From Bacteroidota bacterium (GTDB lineage: Bacteria > Bacteroidota > Bacteroidia > JACCXN01), in the NCBI GenBank assembly GCA_013696965.1, contig JACCXN010000100.1, forward strand, positions 1 to 49,640: a stretch of DNA of 49,640 bases, in the 5' to 3' direction. The notes below the pieces were generated by a model, which saw only the letters and a program-made list of their open reading frames with translations, was not told the origin of the DNA and searched no databases. Shown in pieces: positions 28,109 through 37,724 of this stretch. Made by a program: the position numbers and the translations under genes. Every line of letters starts with the position of its first letter. The first letter of the stretch is position 1.

Positions 28109-29206
28109 ATGGCTTTAAAATGTGGAATTGTTGGTCTGCCTAATGTAGGTAAATCAACTTTATTTAATTGTTTATCCAATGCAAAGGCTCAGGCAGCAAA
28201 TTTTCCTTTTTGCACTATTGAGCCAAACATAGGTGTGATTACTGTGCCGGATGAGAGATTAACTCAGCTTGAAGCTATAGTTAATCCTGAAAGAGTTGTA
28301 CCTACAACCGTAGAGATAGTGGATATTGCAGGCTTGGTTAAAGGTGCTAGCAAAGGGGAGGGTTTGGGAAATAAATTCCTTGCTAATATTAGAGAAACGG
28401 ATGCAATTTTACATGTTTTGCGTTGCTTTGACAATGATAATGTTGTTCACGTTGAAGGAAGTGTGAATCCTGTACGTGATAAAGAAATCATAGATATTGA
28501 ACTTCAGATAAAGGATTTAGAGGCTGTTGATAAAAAAATACAAAAGGTTGAGAAATCTGCCAAAACAGGGGATAAAGATGCAAAAAAAGCCCTGGAAGTA
28601 CTCCTGGTTTATAAATCTCACTTAGAACAAGGCAAATCTGCTCGTTCTGCCCCAGTTTTAGCTGATGATAAAAAGCACATTGAAGATATAATGTTACTTA
28701 CTGCCAAACCCATACTGTATATTTGTAATGTAGATGAGGCCTCTGTTAAAACAGGTAATAAGCATGTTGAGGCTGTAAAAGAAGCCATTAAGGATGAAAA
28801 TGCTGAGATTTTAATGATTGCTGCTGCTATTGAAGCAGAAATTTCGGAACTTGAAACCTTTGAAGAAAGACAAATGTTCCTGGAAGAACTTGGTTTGAAT
28901 GAGCCTGGTGTAAACAAGCTAATTAGTGCAGCATATAGGTTGCTTAACCTGTATACTTATTTTACTGCAGGGGTAAAGGAAGTAAGAGCATGGACCATTG
29001 AAAAGGGAATGACTGCCCCTCAGGCAGCAGGAGTAATCCATACAGATTTTGAAAAAGGATTTATTCGTGCTGAAGTAATTAAATTTAATGAATACGTTAA
29101 GCTAAAGTCAGAACAGGCTTGTAAAGAAGCTGGTAAAATGGCAGTTGAAGGAAAAGAATATGTAGTTGCTGATGGTGATATCATGCATTTTAGATTTAAT
29201 GTATAG
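28109..29206 (+). CDS. ychF: Redox-regulated ATPase YchF (OBG-family)
   Basis: A 365-residue protein of standard length. The P-loop is GLPNVGKST (8-16); G3-type [20 protein letters not shown] follows; NVDE replaces the NKxD of GTPases, which is why YchF prefers ATP. A coiled-coil insert lies near 130-165, and the C-terminal TGS domain ends with [30 protein letters not shown]. YchF binds ribosomes and affects stress responses and translation start choice. It is a single gene, closed by the inverted repeat at 29296-29340. Confidence 0.96.
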   Translation: MALKCGIVGLPNVGKSTLFNCLSNAKAQAANFPFCTIEPNIGVITVPDERLTQLEAIVNPERVVPTTVEIVDIAGLVKGASKGEGLGNKFLANIRETDAILHVLRCFDNDNVVHVEGSVNPVRDKEIIDIELQIKDLEAVDKKIQKVEKSAKTGDKDAKKALEVLLVYKSHLEQGKSARSAPVLADDKKHIEDIMLLTAKPILYICNVDEASVKTGNKHVEAVKEAIKDENAEILMIAAAIEAEISELETFEERQMFLEELGLNEPGVNKLISAAYRLLNLYTYFTAGVKEVRAWTIEKGMTAPQAAGVIHTDFEKGFIRAEVIKFNEYVKLKSEQACKEAGKMAVEGKEYVVADGDIMHFRFNV

Positions 29207-29295
29207 TGCCGGATTGAAATAATTTCCATTTTAAGGGTTAATATTTCTAAAAACAGAAAGCAATATCATTCAAAGCTATATAGTAACCTTACATA

Positions 29296-29340
29296 CCAAT
29301 AAAAATAGAGGGTAATTATTTTATCCTCTTTTTTTATTGG
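29296..29340. terminator. Terminator after ychF
   Basis: Positions 29296-29315 and 29321-29340 pair over 20 bp with two mismatches (core AGAGGGTAA / TTATCCTCT) around a 5-base loop, and the right arm contains seven T's. It lies 90 bases past ychF. Confidence 0.7.
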
Positions 29341-29414
29341 TGCATATCCCAATTTCAATAATTTCTTCCTTCATTTATTGACTAAAATTCCTTTATCCTG
29401 CATGAATTGTTTAT

Positions 29415-29422
29415 TATCTTTG
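29415..29422 (+). promoter_or_regulatory. -7 box for the OmpA-family gene
   Basis: TATCTTTG matches TAnnTTTG exactly, about 43 bases before the proposed GTG start at 29466. The -33 element is not clear. Confidence 0.4.
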
Positions 29423-29465
29423 TAAGAAGTAATATTTTTTTTTAAAGATAATAAATTCTTTATCC

Positions 29466-31481
29466 GTGCGATTTTACCAGCATTTTATACTATATGTTTT
29501 AGTTCTGTTTGTTTTCAGTAATTCTACTTTTGCCCAAAAAAAACAAGCAAAAGTAGAAAAGGAAAGTTGTGTTGAGATATCAGATAAAAAAGCAATTAAA
29601 CTTTATGAACAGGGCAAGGATAAAAAAAAATACGAAAAAAACAAGAGGATGGAATTCCTCAAGGAAGCCATTGAAACTGAACCTGATTATGTAGAGGCTT
29701 TATCCCTTTATGCTGAGGAATTAATTAAAACCGCCAGGGCTGATGGTACATCTTTTAAGCATGTTGAAAAATATCTTCTGAAAATTGTTGTATTATGCCC
29801 CGAATATGACAATTACGCTTATTTTTATCTGGGTCAGATTGCATACAATTCAAATAAATATACAGATGCTGCAAAGAATTTTGATAAATTTTTAAAATAT
29901 CCCGATGAAATTAAAAATGATGCTGATTTAAATCTTGCATCGGAATCAAGTAAAAAAGCAAAGGAATACGCTGAAATTTTTGAAAAGCCTGTTCCGTTTA
30001 ATCCCATTTGCGTTGAACATGTAAGTACAAAGGATGATGAATACCTTGCAATCATTTCTCCCGATAATGAACTGATGTTTTTTACCCGAAGAATGGCTAT
30101 AAAATCAGAATTTAATGATCAGGCCTGGCAATCCGATAAAGAAAAACTGGTTGAAAGGTTTACTATGAGCAGGCGCAATGAAAATATATTTGAAAAAGGA
30201 CAATCTCTGCCAAGTCCTTTCAATAGGGGTGATAACTATGGAGGGGCAACTGTTACTCCTGACAATAAACACATGTACCTTACTGTATGTAAGGATACAT
30301 TACTTCCCAAGAAATACCTGAATTGTGATATTTATACTTCCGACTTTATAAATGGGGAATGGGGCCCACTTCGTAACTTAGGAACAAACATAAATACTGC
30401 AGATGGTTGGGAATCTCAACCGAGCATTTCCTCAGATAATAAAACGCTTTATTTCTCAAGTTTTAGGGAAGAAAGCCAGGGAATGGATATTTATTCATCT
30501 TCCAAAACTTCTGATGGAGTGTGGCAAAAGGCCAAAAACATGGGCTCTCCTATAAATTCGGAAAAACATGAAAAGTCTCCTTTTATTCATTCTGATAGCC
30601 ATACATTATATTTTTCTTCGGATGGCCATACCGGAGTTGGAGGACTCGATATTTTCATGGTGAAAGATAATGGAAAAGCAGGATGGACAAAGCCAAAAAA
30701 TCTTGGCTTTCCTATTAATACTGAAAATGATGAAGTTGGTTTTTTTGTTTCCACCGATGGCAAAACTGGTTATTTTTCCTCCAATTCCTTAAAGGGCAAA
30801 TGTAAAGGTGGTTATGATATTTTTTCTTTTGATCTTTATAAGGAGGCCAGGCCAGAAGAGGTAATGTTTGTAAAAGGAGAAGTGAAATCAGATAATGGAG
30901 ACTTTTCCAGAGCGAATGTTAAAATCAGGAATATTAATACAAAAAATATCGTAGAGGTGGAGGTTGACTCCATTGATGGAAAATATGTAGCCATAATTGT
31001 TGCAAAAAAAGAGGATAACCTTGTATTGTCCGTAAAAAAAGAAGGAAAAGCATTTTCATCTGAAATTATCCACGTAAAAGAGGAACTTCTAGGAAAACCA
31101 CGCGACTTTTCTTCTCAAATAAAAGAAGTGATTGTGGGAGCTGCATATAAATTAAATAATATCAATTACGCTACTAATAGCGCTGAGCTTACCTTCGAGT
31201 CAAAGGAAGTGTTAAATGATTTTATACATTATCTTGAAGAAAACCCTTCAATTTCAATTGCAATTCATGGGCATACAGACGATGTGGGAAATGATGCCGC
31301 TAATTTGGCCTTGTCAACAGATAGGGCATTTTCCGTTTTGGCTTACCTTCAGGAAAAAGGAATTGATAGAAAAAGATTAACTTTTAAAGGCTTTGGGAAA
31401 AACAACCCTTTAGTTCCAAATACAAGTGAGCAAAATAGAGCAGCAAACCGCAGAACGGAGTTTTTAATTATTTCTAAATAG
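29466..31481 (+). CDS. PorE-like OmpA-family protein (TPR, PD40 propeller, OmpA C-terminal domain)
   Basis: The 671-residue product probably starts at GTG 29466, as no ATG precedes the signal peptide (cleavage near TFAQ, residue 24). Order of parts: TPR-like helices (about 30-160), a PD40/WD40-like propeller (about 185-450, with repeats such as DNKTLYFSSFRE, DSHTLYFSSDGH and DGKTGYFSSNSL), a short carboxypeptidase-regulatory-like segment (about 465-550), and an OmpA domain (560-671) with HGHTDDVGN and LSTDRAFSVLAYL, the peptidoglycan-binding Asp and Arg. This matches T9SS protein PorE, but Bacteroidota have many paralogues, so assignment to PorE itself is not secure. Confidence 0.88.
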   Translation: MRFYQHFILYVLVLFVFSNSTFAQKKQAKVEKESCVEISDKKAIKLYEQGKDKKKYEKNKRMEFLKEAIETEPDYVEALSLYAEELIKTARADGTSFKHVEKYLLKIVVLCPEYDNYAYFYLGQIAYNSNKYTDAAKNFDKFLKYPDEIKNDADLNLASESSKKAKEYAEIFEKPVPFNPICVEHVSTKDDEYLAIISPDNELMFFTRRMAIKSEFNDQAWQSDKEKLVERFTMSRRNENIFEKGQSLPSPFNRGDNYGGATVTPDNKHMYLTVCKDTLLPKKYLNCDIYTSDFINGEWGPLRNLGTNINTADGWESQPSISSDNKTLYFSSFREESQGMDIYSSSKTSDGVWQKAKNMGSPINSEKHEKSPFIHSDSHTLYFSSDGHTGVGGLDIFMVKDNGKAGWTKPKNLGFPINTENDEVGFFVSTDGKTGYFSSNSLKGKCKGGYDIFSFDLYKEARPEEVMFVKGEVKSDNGDFSRANVKIRNINTKNIVEVEVDSIDGKYVAIIVAKKEDNLVLSVKKEGKAFSSEIIHVKEELLGKPRDFSSQIKEVIVGAAYKLNNINYATNSAELTFESKEVLNDFIHYLEENPSISIAIHGHTDDVGNDAANLALSTDRAFSVLAYLQEKGIDRKRLTFKGFGKNNPLVPNTSEQNRAANRRTEFLIISK

Positions 31482-31566
31482 CCCATATTTCACTTTCAAA
31501 GATTAAAAGGAGTTACTATTAACTTTATTATTTTTGACAAATATTATTTGTTTTAGTTTAGTACTT

Positions 31567-32583
31567 ATGAATGCTTCCAATAAAAACGTAATAAATGTTA
31601 CTCCATTAAAAGCAAGTGAATATTTCAATGGAATTATTTCCGGTAACAGGGTTTCATTAAGCAGGGCTATAACACTAATTGAGAGTAGTTTAGAGAAGCA
31701 TCAGGCAATGGCCCGGGAACTTGTTGAACTTTGTCTTCCGTATTCTGGAAATTCAATTCGTATAGGAATTACAGGTGCACCAGGAGCTGGAAAAAGCACT
31801 TTTATTGATTCCTTCGGATCATATCTTACTTCACACAATAAAAAAGTAGCTGTTTTAGCCATTGATCCTAGTAGCAGTAAAGCTAAAGGGAGTATATTGG
31901 GAGATAAAACAAGGATGGACAGGCTTGCCATTGATCCTTCTGCATTTATTCGGCCTTCCCCCTCATCTGGTTCATTGGGTGGTGTTGCTAAAACCACCAG
32001 GGAAACTATAATACTTTGTGAAGCTGCAGGTTTTGACTTTATTATTGTGGAAACCGTTGGTGTTGGACAATCTGAAATAGCTGTGCATTCCATGGTTGAT
32101 TTCTTTCTATTGATAATGATTGCAGGGGCAGGGGATGAGCTACAGGGAATAAAACGTGGCATTATGGAAATGGCTGATGCCATTGCAATTAATAAGGCTG
32201 ATGGAGATAACCTGACTAAAGCAAAAGCCGCAAGAGCTGAATTTTCTCATGCTCTTCATCTTTTTCCTCCCTCTGAATCAGGATGGGTGCCCAGGGTTGA
32301 AACTTGTTCAGCACTTAGCGATATGGGGATAGATAATATCTGGAAAATCATTGAAGAACATCACCTTGCTGCTGTTACAAAAGGATACTTTGATTTTAAC
32401 AGAGAACAACAATCCATTTTTTGGATGTATGATACCATAACAGAAAATTTAAAATCATCCTTTTTTAACCAACAAAAAATAAAAGATGCTTTGCCTTTAT
32501 TTGAGAGGAAAATCAAGGATAAAACGATTTCTTCTTATGCTGCAGCTGTTGAATTATTGGAACTTTTTAAAAACCGGAAGTAG
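31567..32583 (+). CDS. meaB: Methylmalonyl-CoA mutase-associated GTPase MeaB
   Basis: The ATG at 31567 (MNASNKNV) is preferred to the upstream TTG, giving 338 residues. It is a G3E-family P-loop protein: GAPGAGKST (Walker A), AIDPSSSKAKGSILGDKTRM, IRPSPSSGSLGG and VETVGVGQSE, then NKADGDN for base recognition. MeaB guards adenosylcobalamin loading of methylmalonyl-CoA mutase. No mutase gene is in the window. C-terminal helices (about 260-338) are the dimerisation arm. Confidence 0.94.
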   Translation: MNASNKNVINVTPLKASEYFNGIISGNRVSLSRAITLIESSLEKHQAMARELVELCLPYSGNSIRIGITGAPGAGKSTFIDSFGSYLTSHNKKVAVLAIDPSSSKAKGSILGDKTRMDRLAIDPSAFIRPSPSSGSLGGVAKTTRETIILCEAAGFDFIIVETVGVGQSEIAVHSMVDFFLLIMIAGAGDELQGIKRGIMEMADAIAINKADGDNLTKAKAARAEFSHALHLFPPSESGWVPRVETCSALSDMGIDNIWKIIEEHHLAAVTKGYFDFNREQQSIFWMYDTITENLKSSFFNQQKIKDALPLFERKIKDKTISSYAAAVELLELFKNRK

Positions 32584-32639
32584 TTTCTACACCTCTATTA
32601 AAAGTAGTTTGGCAAGAGTTTGAAATTGAAAATCAATGA

Positions 32640-33575
32640 TTAAATAAGACTTTTTTCCGAAACAATAAGGCTTGTACCCTGGAAGCTTTTCTTTGATTTT
32701 CTTCTTTCAAAAAAGAAATCAATTCTTCCAAGCCTTATTCCTGCCCAACCTACCTGGCTTACTACCACCTCCTGATTGTCGGAATTGTTATATATTAATG
32801 GTTTTTCCAAAAAACTATGGGTATGGCCTCCAATAATTAAATCAATGTTTTTAGATTTCTTTGCCAGTATAACATCACTTATTTTATTGCTGTTATATTT
32901 AAATCCTAAATGAGACAAGCAAATTACAAGATCACAATGTAGTTCATGCTTTAACATATAACTCATTTTTGCTGCATATTGCATAGGATCCATGTAAACA
33001 GTATCACCATATAATTTTTTATCAACCAGGCCTGCTAATTCAATCCCAAGTCCGAAAATTCCAATTTTTAAACCATCCTTAATAAATATTTTATATGGAA
33101 TTGTTTTATCTTTCATTATGGTATTGGAAAAATCATAATTGCTGCAGATAAGGGGAAAATTAGCATGAGGCAACATTTTTTCAAGGCCTTCCAGTCCATT
33201 ATCAAAATCATGATTTCCTATGGTGGAAGCATCGTAACCCATCTGGCTCATTAATTTAAGTTCTAACTCTCCTCCATAAAGATTAAAATAGGGAGTACCT
33301 TGGAAAATATCACCAGCGTCAAGCAATAAAACATTTTCTTCTTCATTTCTTATCTTTTTAACCAACGCGGCTCTTCTTGCAGCCCCTCCCAAACCACCAA
33401 ATTTTGGATCATTTGCAGGAAATGGGTCAATATGGCTATGTACATCATTTGTATGTAAAATGGTGAGCTTTACAATTTCCTTTTTAGCAAAAGCATCAAA
33501 TGCAATAGCATTAAGGCCTAAAAATCCAGTGCCTCCTATTATAGCCTGTTTTAAAAAGTTTCTTCTATTGCTCAT
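32640..33575 (-). CDS. 5'-nucleotidase metallophosphatase half, Tat-type signal
   Basis: The start is ATG 33575 (MSNRRNFLKQ), whose RRNFLK is a twin-arginine motif followed by a hydrophobic stretch to about residue 29. The 311-residue product has calcineurin-like metal motifs: D44-V-H46 in HTNDVHSHID, LLDAGDIFQG, STIGNHDFDNG, CLSHLG and GGHTHSFL. It lacks the C-terminal substrate-binding domain of classic 5'-nucleotidases; that domain is the separate upstream gene, overlapping by 11 bases. The pair probably hydrolyses nucleotides or UDP-sugars in the periplasm. Confidence 0.9.
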   Translation of the reverse strand: MSNRRNFLKQAIIGGTGFLGLNAIAFDAFAKKEIVKLTILHTNDVHSHIDPFPANDPKFGGLGGAARRAALVKKIRNEEENVLLLDAGDIFQGTPYFNLYGGELELKLMSQMGYDASTIGNHDFDNGLEGLEKMLPHANFPLICSNYDFSNTIMKDKTIPYKIFIKDGLKIGIFGLGIELAGLVDKKLYGDTVYMDPMQYAAKMSYMLKHELHCDLVICLSHLGFKYNSNKISDVILAKKSKNIDLIIGGHTHSFLEKPLIYNNSDNQEVVVSQVGWAGIRLGRIDFFFERRKSKKSFQGTSLIVSEKSLI

Positions 33576-34323
33576 GATAAATCCTTTGATCAAGTTTAGA
33601 TTTCAACCTGTTTCCCTTTCCGTTTTCCTCTTTCATATATTCAATAATGGCATCACGCAGTTTTTTATTCAAATTTTCCATTCTAACCGGTTCATTGAAA
33701 AAAGACATTTTGTCTCCTCCTGCAGCTAAATAATCAGATGTTACTACTTTGTAGGTTTTATTTTCATCAAAAGGTATTTCATTAATAAGAATATTCACAG
33801 CTTTGCTTTTTAAAATACCCATTTTAATTCCGGAAACAGGCATTCCTTCGGCACTTGCTATATAATTAAAAAGCATTTTTACTTTTTCTCCTGAAAGCGT
33901 TAGCACCACTAACTCATTTTCAAAGGGCATTAATTCAAATATTTTACCCCTGGTTATTTCTCCCTCTGGAAGGGATGACCTTAGACCGCCATTGTTTAAA
34001 AGGCAAAAATCAATTGGCTCCCCCTTATTCTGATAATATTCATTTGCTTTTTTTAAAATTAAATCAGCCACTAAATTCCCCAGCAAACTCTCAGGCTGTC
34101 CTTTTACAAAAGCCATTTCAGAATGTATTAAAATTCCATACATTTCATCATCAATCCTTTTTTTATATGGACTAATTAGAGCTATGGTAGTTGAATCAGG
34201 AGAAATTAAAGTATCGTTCAATTCAATAAAATTTCTCTCAACAGAAGCTAATTTTGGTGAAAATGAACAGGCTGAAAAAAAGGCGAACAAACCTGGAAGG
34301 GCAAACAACTTTAAGTTCTTCAT
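33565..34323 (-). CDS. 5'-nucleotidase C-terminal domain lipoprotein
   Basis: A 252-residue protein with a signal ending in a lipobox (FSAC, Cys about residue 19). The body is the 5_nucleotid_C domain: NLVADLILKKAN, LLNNGGLRSSLPEGEITRG, LMPFENELVVLTLSGEKVK and YLAAGGDKMSFF. This domain normally binds the nucleoside part of the substrate and lies on one chain with the metallophosphatase; here it is separate, with the partner gene directly downstream (11-base overlap). It should be anchored in the periplasm. TATACTTG at 34360-34353 (minus strand) is a one-mismatch -7 box. Confidence 0.88.
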   Translation of the reverse strand: MKNLKLFALPGLFAFFSACSFSPKLASVERNFIELNDTLISPDSTTIALISPYKKRIDDEMYGILIHSEMAFVKGQPESLLGNLVADLILKKANEYYQNKGEPIDFCLLNNGGLRSSLPEGEITRGKIFELMPFENELVVLTLSGEKVKMLFNYIASAEGMPVSGIKMGILKSKAVNILINEIPFDENKTYKVVTSDYLAAGGDKMSFFNEPVRMENLNKKLRDAIIEYMKEENGKGNRLKSKLDQRIYHEQ

Positions 34324-34647
34324 CAGGGGTTATTTTTATGCTAAATCCTTTACAAGTATAATGAATTCTAATTTAAAAATGGATTAATAAACATTTATAA
34401 AAATTATATAAAACAAACATGTACAATGAAGTTGTTTTAAATTTTCCACAAAATCCTCTAAACTGTTTAAACATATTCTTTTGAAAAAATAATAGTTTTA
34501 AAAAATCATCATTATCTTACCTTTCACTTATATTCATCTTTCGAAATTATAATTTTTACATTACAGGGATTAAAAAAAGGATGTATTACAAGCATATTTA
34601 TTAAGTTTACATCGCTAACAAACGCAAGATTATTTAAAATATTTACA
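34324..34647. other. Gene-free AT-rich stretch between divergent genes
   Basis: This 324-base gap separates the 5'-nucleotidase unit (-) from the thioesterase gene (+). It should hold promoters for both; only weak -7 matches are seen (TATACTTG on the minus strand at 34360-34353, TAAGTTTA on the plus strand at 34602-34609). No open frame of note, RNA gene or strong hairpin was found. Confidence 0.5.
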
Positions 34648-35052
34648 ATGTACTCAACAGAGACAAAAATAAGGGTAAGATATGCTGAAACAGACCGAAT
34701 GGGATATGTTTATTATGGAAATTTTGCTGAATATTTCGAAGTGGGAAGGGTAGAATCCTTGCGTGAACTTGGCTTAAGTTACAAGGATATGGAAGATAAT
34801 GGAATAATAATGCCAGTTTTGGAAATGAATGTGAAATACTTCAAGCCTGCCTATTATGATGACCTACTTATTATTCGTACCACAGTTGCTGAATTTCCTA
34901 CAACTCGAATAAAATTTATTTGTGAAACATACAATGAAGCAAATGAATTACTCAATAAAGGAGAAATAGTATTGGTTTTTGTTAACAGCACCACAAAAAA
35001 GCCTTGTTCACCTCCTGAAAATTTTATAGAAAAAATACAGCCCTTTTTTTAA
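34648..35052 (+). CDS. Acyl-CoA thioesterase, YbgC/4-hydroxybenzoyl-CoA thioesterase family
   Basis: A 134-residue single hot-dog domain. The active-site motif is YAETDRMGYVYYGNFAEYFE, with catalytic Asp at residue 16, and VKYFKPAYYDDLL completes the fold. E. coli YbgC hydrolyses short-chain acyl-CoA and works near the Tol-Pal system, but no tol genes are nearby. The length and motif are typical. The natural substrate is unknown. Confidence 0.92.
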   Translation: MYSTETKIRVRYAETDRMGYVYYGNFAEYFEVGRVESLRELGLSYKDMEDNGIIMPVLEMNVKYFKPAYYDDLLIIRTTVAEFPTTRIKFICETYNEANELLNKGEIVLVFVNSTTKKPCSPPENFIEKIQPFF

Positions 35053-35155
35053 ATGATATTTTAGTGATTGCGTGTTTGGAAATATTTACTTTTAAATTTT
35101 TCAATTATTTATTATTTTCTTGGTTTTTCAGTATTAACTACTCAATACAATTTTT

Positions 35156-35163
35156 TAGATTTG
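35156..35163 (+). promoter_or_regulatory. -7 box for yebC
   Basis: TAGATTTG is an exact TAnnTTTG match, 22 bases before the yebC ATG. No TTTG is seen at the expected upstream spacing. Confidence 0.4.
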
Positions 35164-35185
35164 CATTTAATTATCAAGAACCACT

Positions 35186-35893
35186 ATGGGACGAGCATTT
35201 GAATTTCGCAGGGCACGTAAGGAAAAAAGATGGGGACAAATGGCCAAGTCCTTTGTTAAACTAGGTAAGGAGATTGCCATTGCTGTAAAACAAGCTGGAC
35301 CGGATCCTACAATGAATTCCAGGTTAAGGGTTGCAATGCAAAATGCCAAAGGGGTAAACATGCCCAAAGACCGCATTGAATCAGCTATAAAAAGAGCATC
35401 ATCTAAGGATGAAAAGGATTATCAGGAAATGATATATGAAGGATACGGCCCACATGGTATTGCTATACTTGTTGAGTGCGCAACTGACAATCCTACCCGA
35501 ACTGTGGCTAATATTCGTATGTATTTCAACCGATCAGAAGGTACTTTAGGTAAAACAGGTTCACTTGAATTTTTATTTGACCGAATTGGAGTATTTAAGT
35601 TTCCAAAAGAGGGTATAAGTCTTGATGATATTGAACTCGATTTAATTGATGCAGGTGCTGAAGAGGTTTTTGAAGAAGAAGGTGAAATTGTTGTTTACAC
35701 TGATTTCACAGCATTTGGAGCCATGCAAAAACTACTTGAAGAAAAAAATATAAATGTAAGCAGTGCAGAATTACACCGTTTCCCCCATAATGTTGTAGAG
35801 CTTAATGAGGAACAACAAGAAGATATTAATAAGTTGATTGAGAAGTTTGAGGAGGATGAGGATGTTCAGGCTGTTTTTCATAACATGAAATAA
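35186..35893 (+). CDS. yebC: YebC/PmpR (TACO1) family protein
   Basis: At 235 residues it is of standard length. It begins MGRAFEFRRARKEKRWGQMAKSF, then GPDPTMNSRLRVAMQNAK and NMPKDRIESAIKRA, followed by YEGYGPHGIAILVECATDNPTRTVANIR and an acidic C-terminal tail. Members act as DNA-binding regulators or, as shown for TACO1-type proteins, as ribosome-associated translation factors for difficult sequences such as polyproline. The Bacteroidota form has RAFEFR in place of the GHSKW start seen in enterobacteria. It is the last gene before a long empty stretch. Confidence 0.95.
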   Translation: MGRAFEFRRARKEKRWGQMAKSFVKLGKEIAIAVKQAGPDPTMNSRLRVAMQNAKGVNMPKDRIESAIKRASSKDEKDYQEMIYEGYGPHGIAILVECATDNPTRTVANIRMYFNRSEGTLGKTGSLEFLFDRIGVFKFPKEGISLDDIELDLIDAGAEEVFEEEGEIVVYTDFTAFGAMQKLLEEKNINVSSAELHRFPHNVVELNEEQQEDINKLIEKFEEDEDVQAVFHNMK

Positions 35894-36442
35894 GGATAAT
35901 TGCATTTCTCTTAATATTTGCATCCTTAATTCTACTTTTTTAAAGCTGGCTCATAGCTTCTTTTGTTTTTTTACCATTTAAATGTGTAATAAAAGGATTA
36001 TTTCTAGTGGAATAAATTTATTTATCTTCCTTTTAATTCTTAGCAAATTTTTATTTTCCTTTTCACTTTCATACTAAAGCTGCTGCAATTGACAATTGTA
36101 TGGAGTTTTTGCTATTAAATCCTTTTCTTAAGGTTAATTTGAATTGCCACAAAGCTTAAACTGGGCATAAAAATAAACAAAGGCTTAGGCTTATCCTTTT
36201 CTAAAAAAAAAATCTTCCATCAGTTTTTTTATTATTTAATCTTTAAAGTTTTTCACCCTTTTCATTCTTAATATAAAGAAAAAATTTATGATTTTCGATC
36301 ATGCATTATTTCTATTTTCTATTTAATTTTAAATAAACGGAAAAAAATACCTGAAAAAACTGAAGGGAATTTATAATTCATAATTATGTTGAATTGAAAT
36401 GCACTTAGGAATGGTATCAATAACCAATATAAAAAATAAATT
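35894..36442. other. 549-base gene-free AT-rich stretch
   Basis: No open frame, tRNA, repeat unit or strong terminator is visible. It has many T and A runs. A weak pairing TAAGGAT...ATCCTTA close to the yebC stop may act as its terminator. I did not find an exact TAnnTTTG box for the following arginine-like cluster. It could be the remains of a lost gene, a long leader, or plain spacer. Confidence 0.5.
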
Positions 36443-37714
36443 ATGAGAAAAAAGGTAGTATTAGCATTTAGTGGAGGAATAAGTTCCTGCTATTGCGCTA
36501 AATTTTTGATTGAAACAAAAAAGCTGGAAGTTCATGCTGTAACAGTAAATACAGGAAATTTCACGCAGGAGGAATTAAAAGAAATTGAAAAAAAAGCATT
36601 GCTATTAGGGGCAAAAGATCATACTGTTTTAGAAGAAACAAATAAATATTATGAATCATGCATCCGGTACTTGATTTTTGGAAATTTACTTAAAAACAAT
36701 GCTTATCCCTTGTCTTTAAGCTCACAAAGGGTTTTTGAGGCTATTTCAGTGGCAGGTTATGCTAAAACCATACATGCGGATTTTTTGGCCCATGGCTGCA
36801 AAGGCAAAGGCAATGACCAGGTTAGATTCGATTTAATATTTAACACCCTTGTGCCTGGAATAGAAATATTAACTCCTTTAACGGAAAAATTAATTTCAAG
36901 GAAAGAAGAAATAATGTTTTTGCATTCTTTTAACTTTAATGTTGAGGGATCTAAAAACAAGTATTTTGTGAATAAGGGATTATGGGGAACTTTAATTGTT
37001 GGGAAAGAAACATTAACATCAAAAGAGAATCGTCCAGAAACTGCATTTCCAAACGAATTAACCGATACTAATGCTCAGGATATTATCTTAACATTTGAAA
37101 AAGGGGAGATAAAGGCAATTAATGGAGTGTTTTTCAATTCACCTGTTGAAGCAATTTATGAACTCGATATGCTTGCAACTCCTTTTGGAATTGGAAGAAA
37201 TATACATGTAGGAGAATCAATAATGGGGATTAAAGGTAGAATTGCTTTTGAAGGGGGAGCACCATTGGTAATAATAAAAGCCCATAACATGCTGGAGAAA
37301 CATGTGCTCGCTAAATGGCAATTGTATTGGAAGGAGCAATTATCGGCCTGGTATGGAAATTTATTGCATGAGGGGCAATTTCTTGATCCAGTGATGAGAA
37401 ATATTGAAAGATTTTTAGAGGACACACAAAAAAATGTGAGCGGAGAGGTTTATGTTTCTCTTGCTCCACAACGCTTTACTGTTACAGGAGTGAAATCACC
37501 TTTTGATTTAATGTCAGATAAATTCGGGAGTTTTGACCAGATGGAAAGCACCTGGACAAGTGATGATGTGAAGGGATTTTCAAAAATAACAGGAAATCAT
37601 GTCTCCATTTGGCATAAGGTAAATGGAATTAAAATGAGTATAGAAGGTCAATTAAATCAATCAAATGAATCAACTGTTCAAATAAATAATCATTCAAGCC
37701 TGCTTGAGGACTAA
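36443..37714 (+). CDS. argG: Argininosuccinate synthase-like protein (ArgG family, altered active site)
   Basis: A full-length 423-residue ArgG homologue: AHG...GNDQVRFD, VNKGLWG, LGIKGR-like MGIKGRIAFEGGAPL and YWKEQLSAWYGNLLHEGQFLDPVMRN are well kept. The catalytic loops are not. The P-loop is A8-FSGGISSC16 where the family has AFSGGLDTS, and the aspartate/citrulline loop is HGCKGKGNDQVRF (117-129) with Lys120 in place of the conserved Thr. GLWGTLIVGKET has Leu184 where the usual Bacteroidota form has Ser. No stop or frameshift is present. Synthase activity is therefore doubtful; it may be a pseudoenzyme or have a new substrate. argB-like starts 10 bases downstream. Confidence 0.85.
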   Translation: MRKKVVLAFSGGISSCYCAKFLIETKKLEVHAVTVNTGNFTQEELKEIEKKALLLGAKDHTVLEETNKYYESCIRYLIFGNLLKNNAYPLSLSSQRVFEAISVAGYAKTIHADFLAHGCKGKGNDQVRFDLIFNTLVPGIEILTPLTEKLISRKEEIMFLHSFNFNVEGSKNKYFVNKGLWGTLIVGKETLTSKENRPETAFPNELTDTNAQDIILTFEKGEIKAINGVFFNSPVEAIYELDMLATPFGIGRNIHVGESIMGIKGRIAFEGGAPLVIIKAHNMLEKHVLAKWQLYWKEQLSAWYGNLLHEGQFLDPVMRNIERFLEDTQKNVSGEVYVSLAPQRFTVTGVKSPFDLMSDKFGSFDQMESTWTSDDVKGFSKITGNHVSIWHKVNGIKMSIEGQLNQSNESTVQINNHSSLLED

Positions 37715-37724
37715 AAAAAAATCA

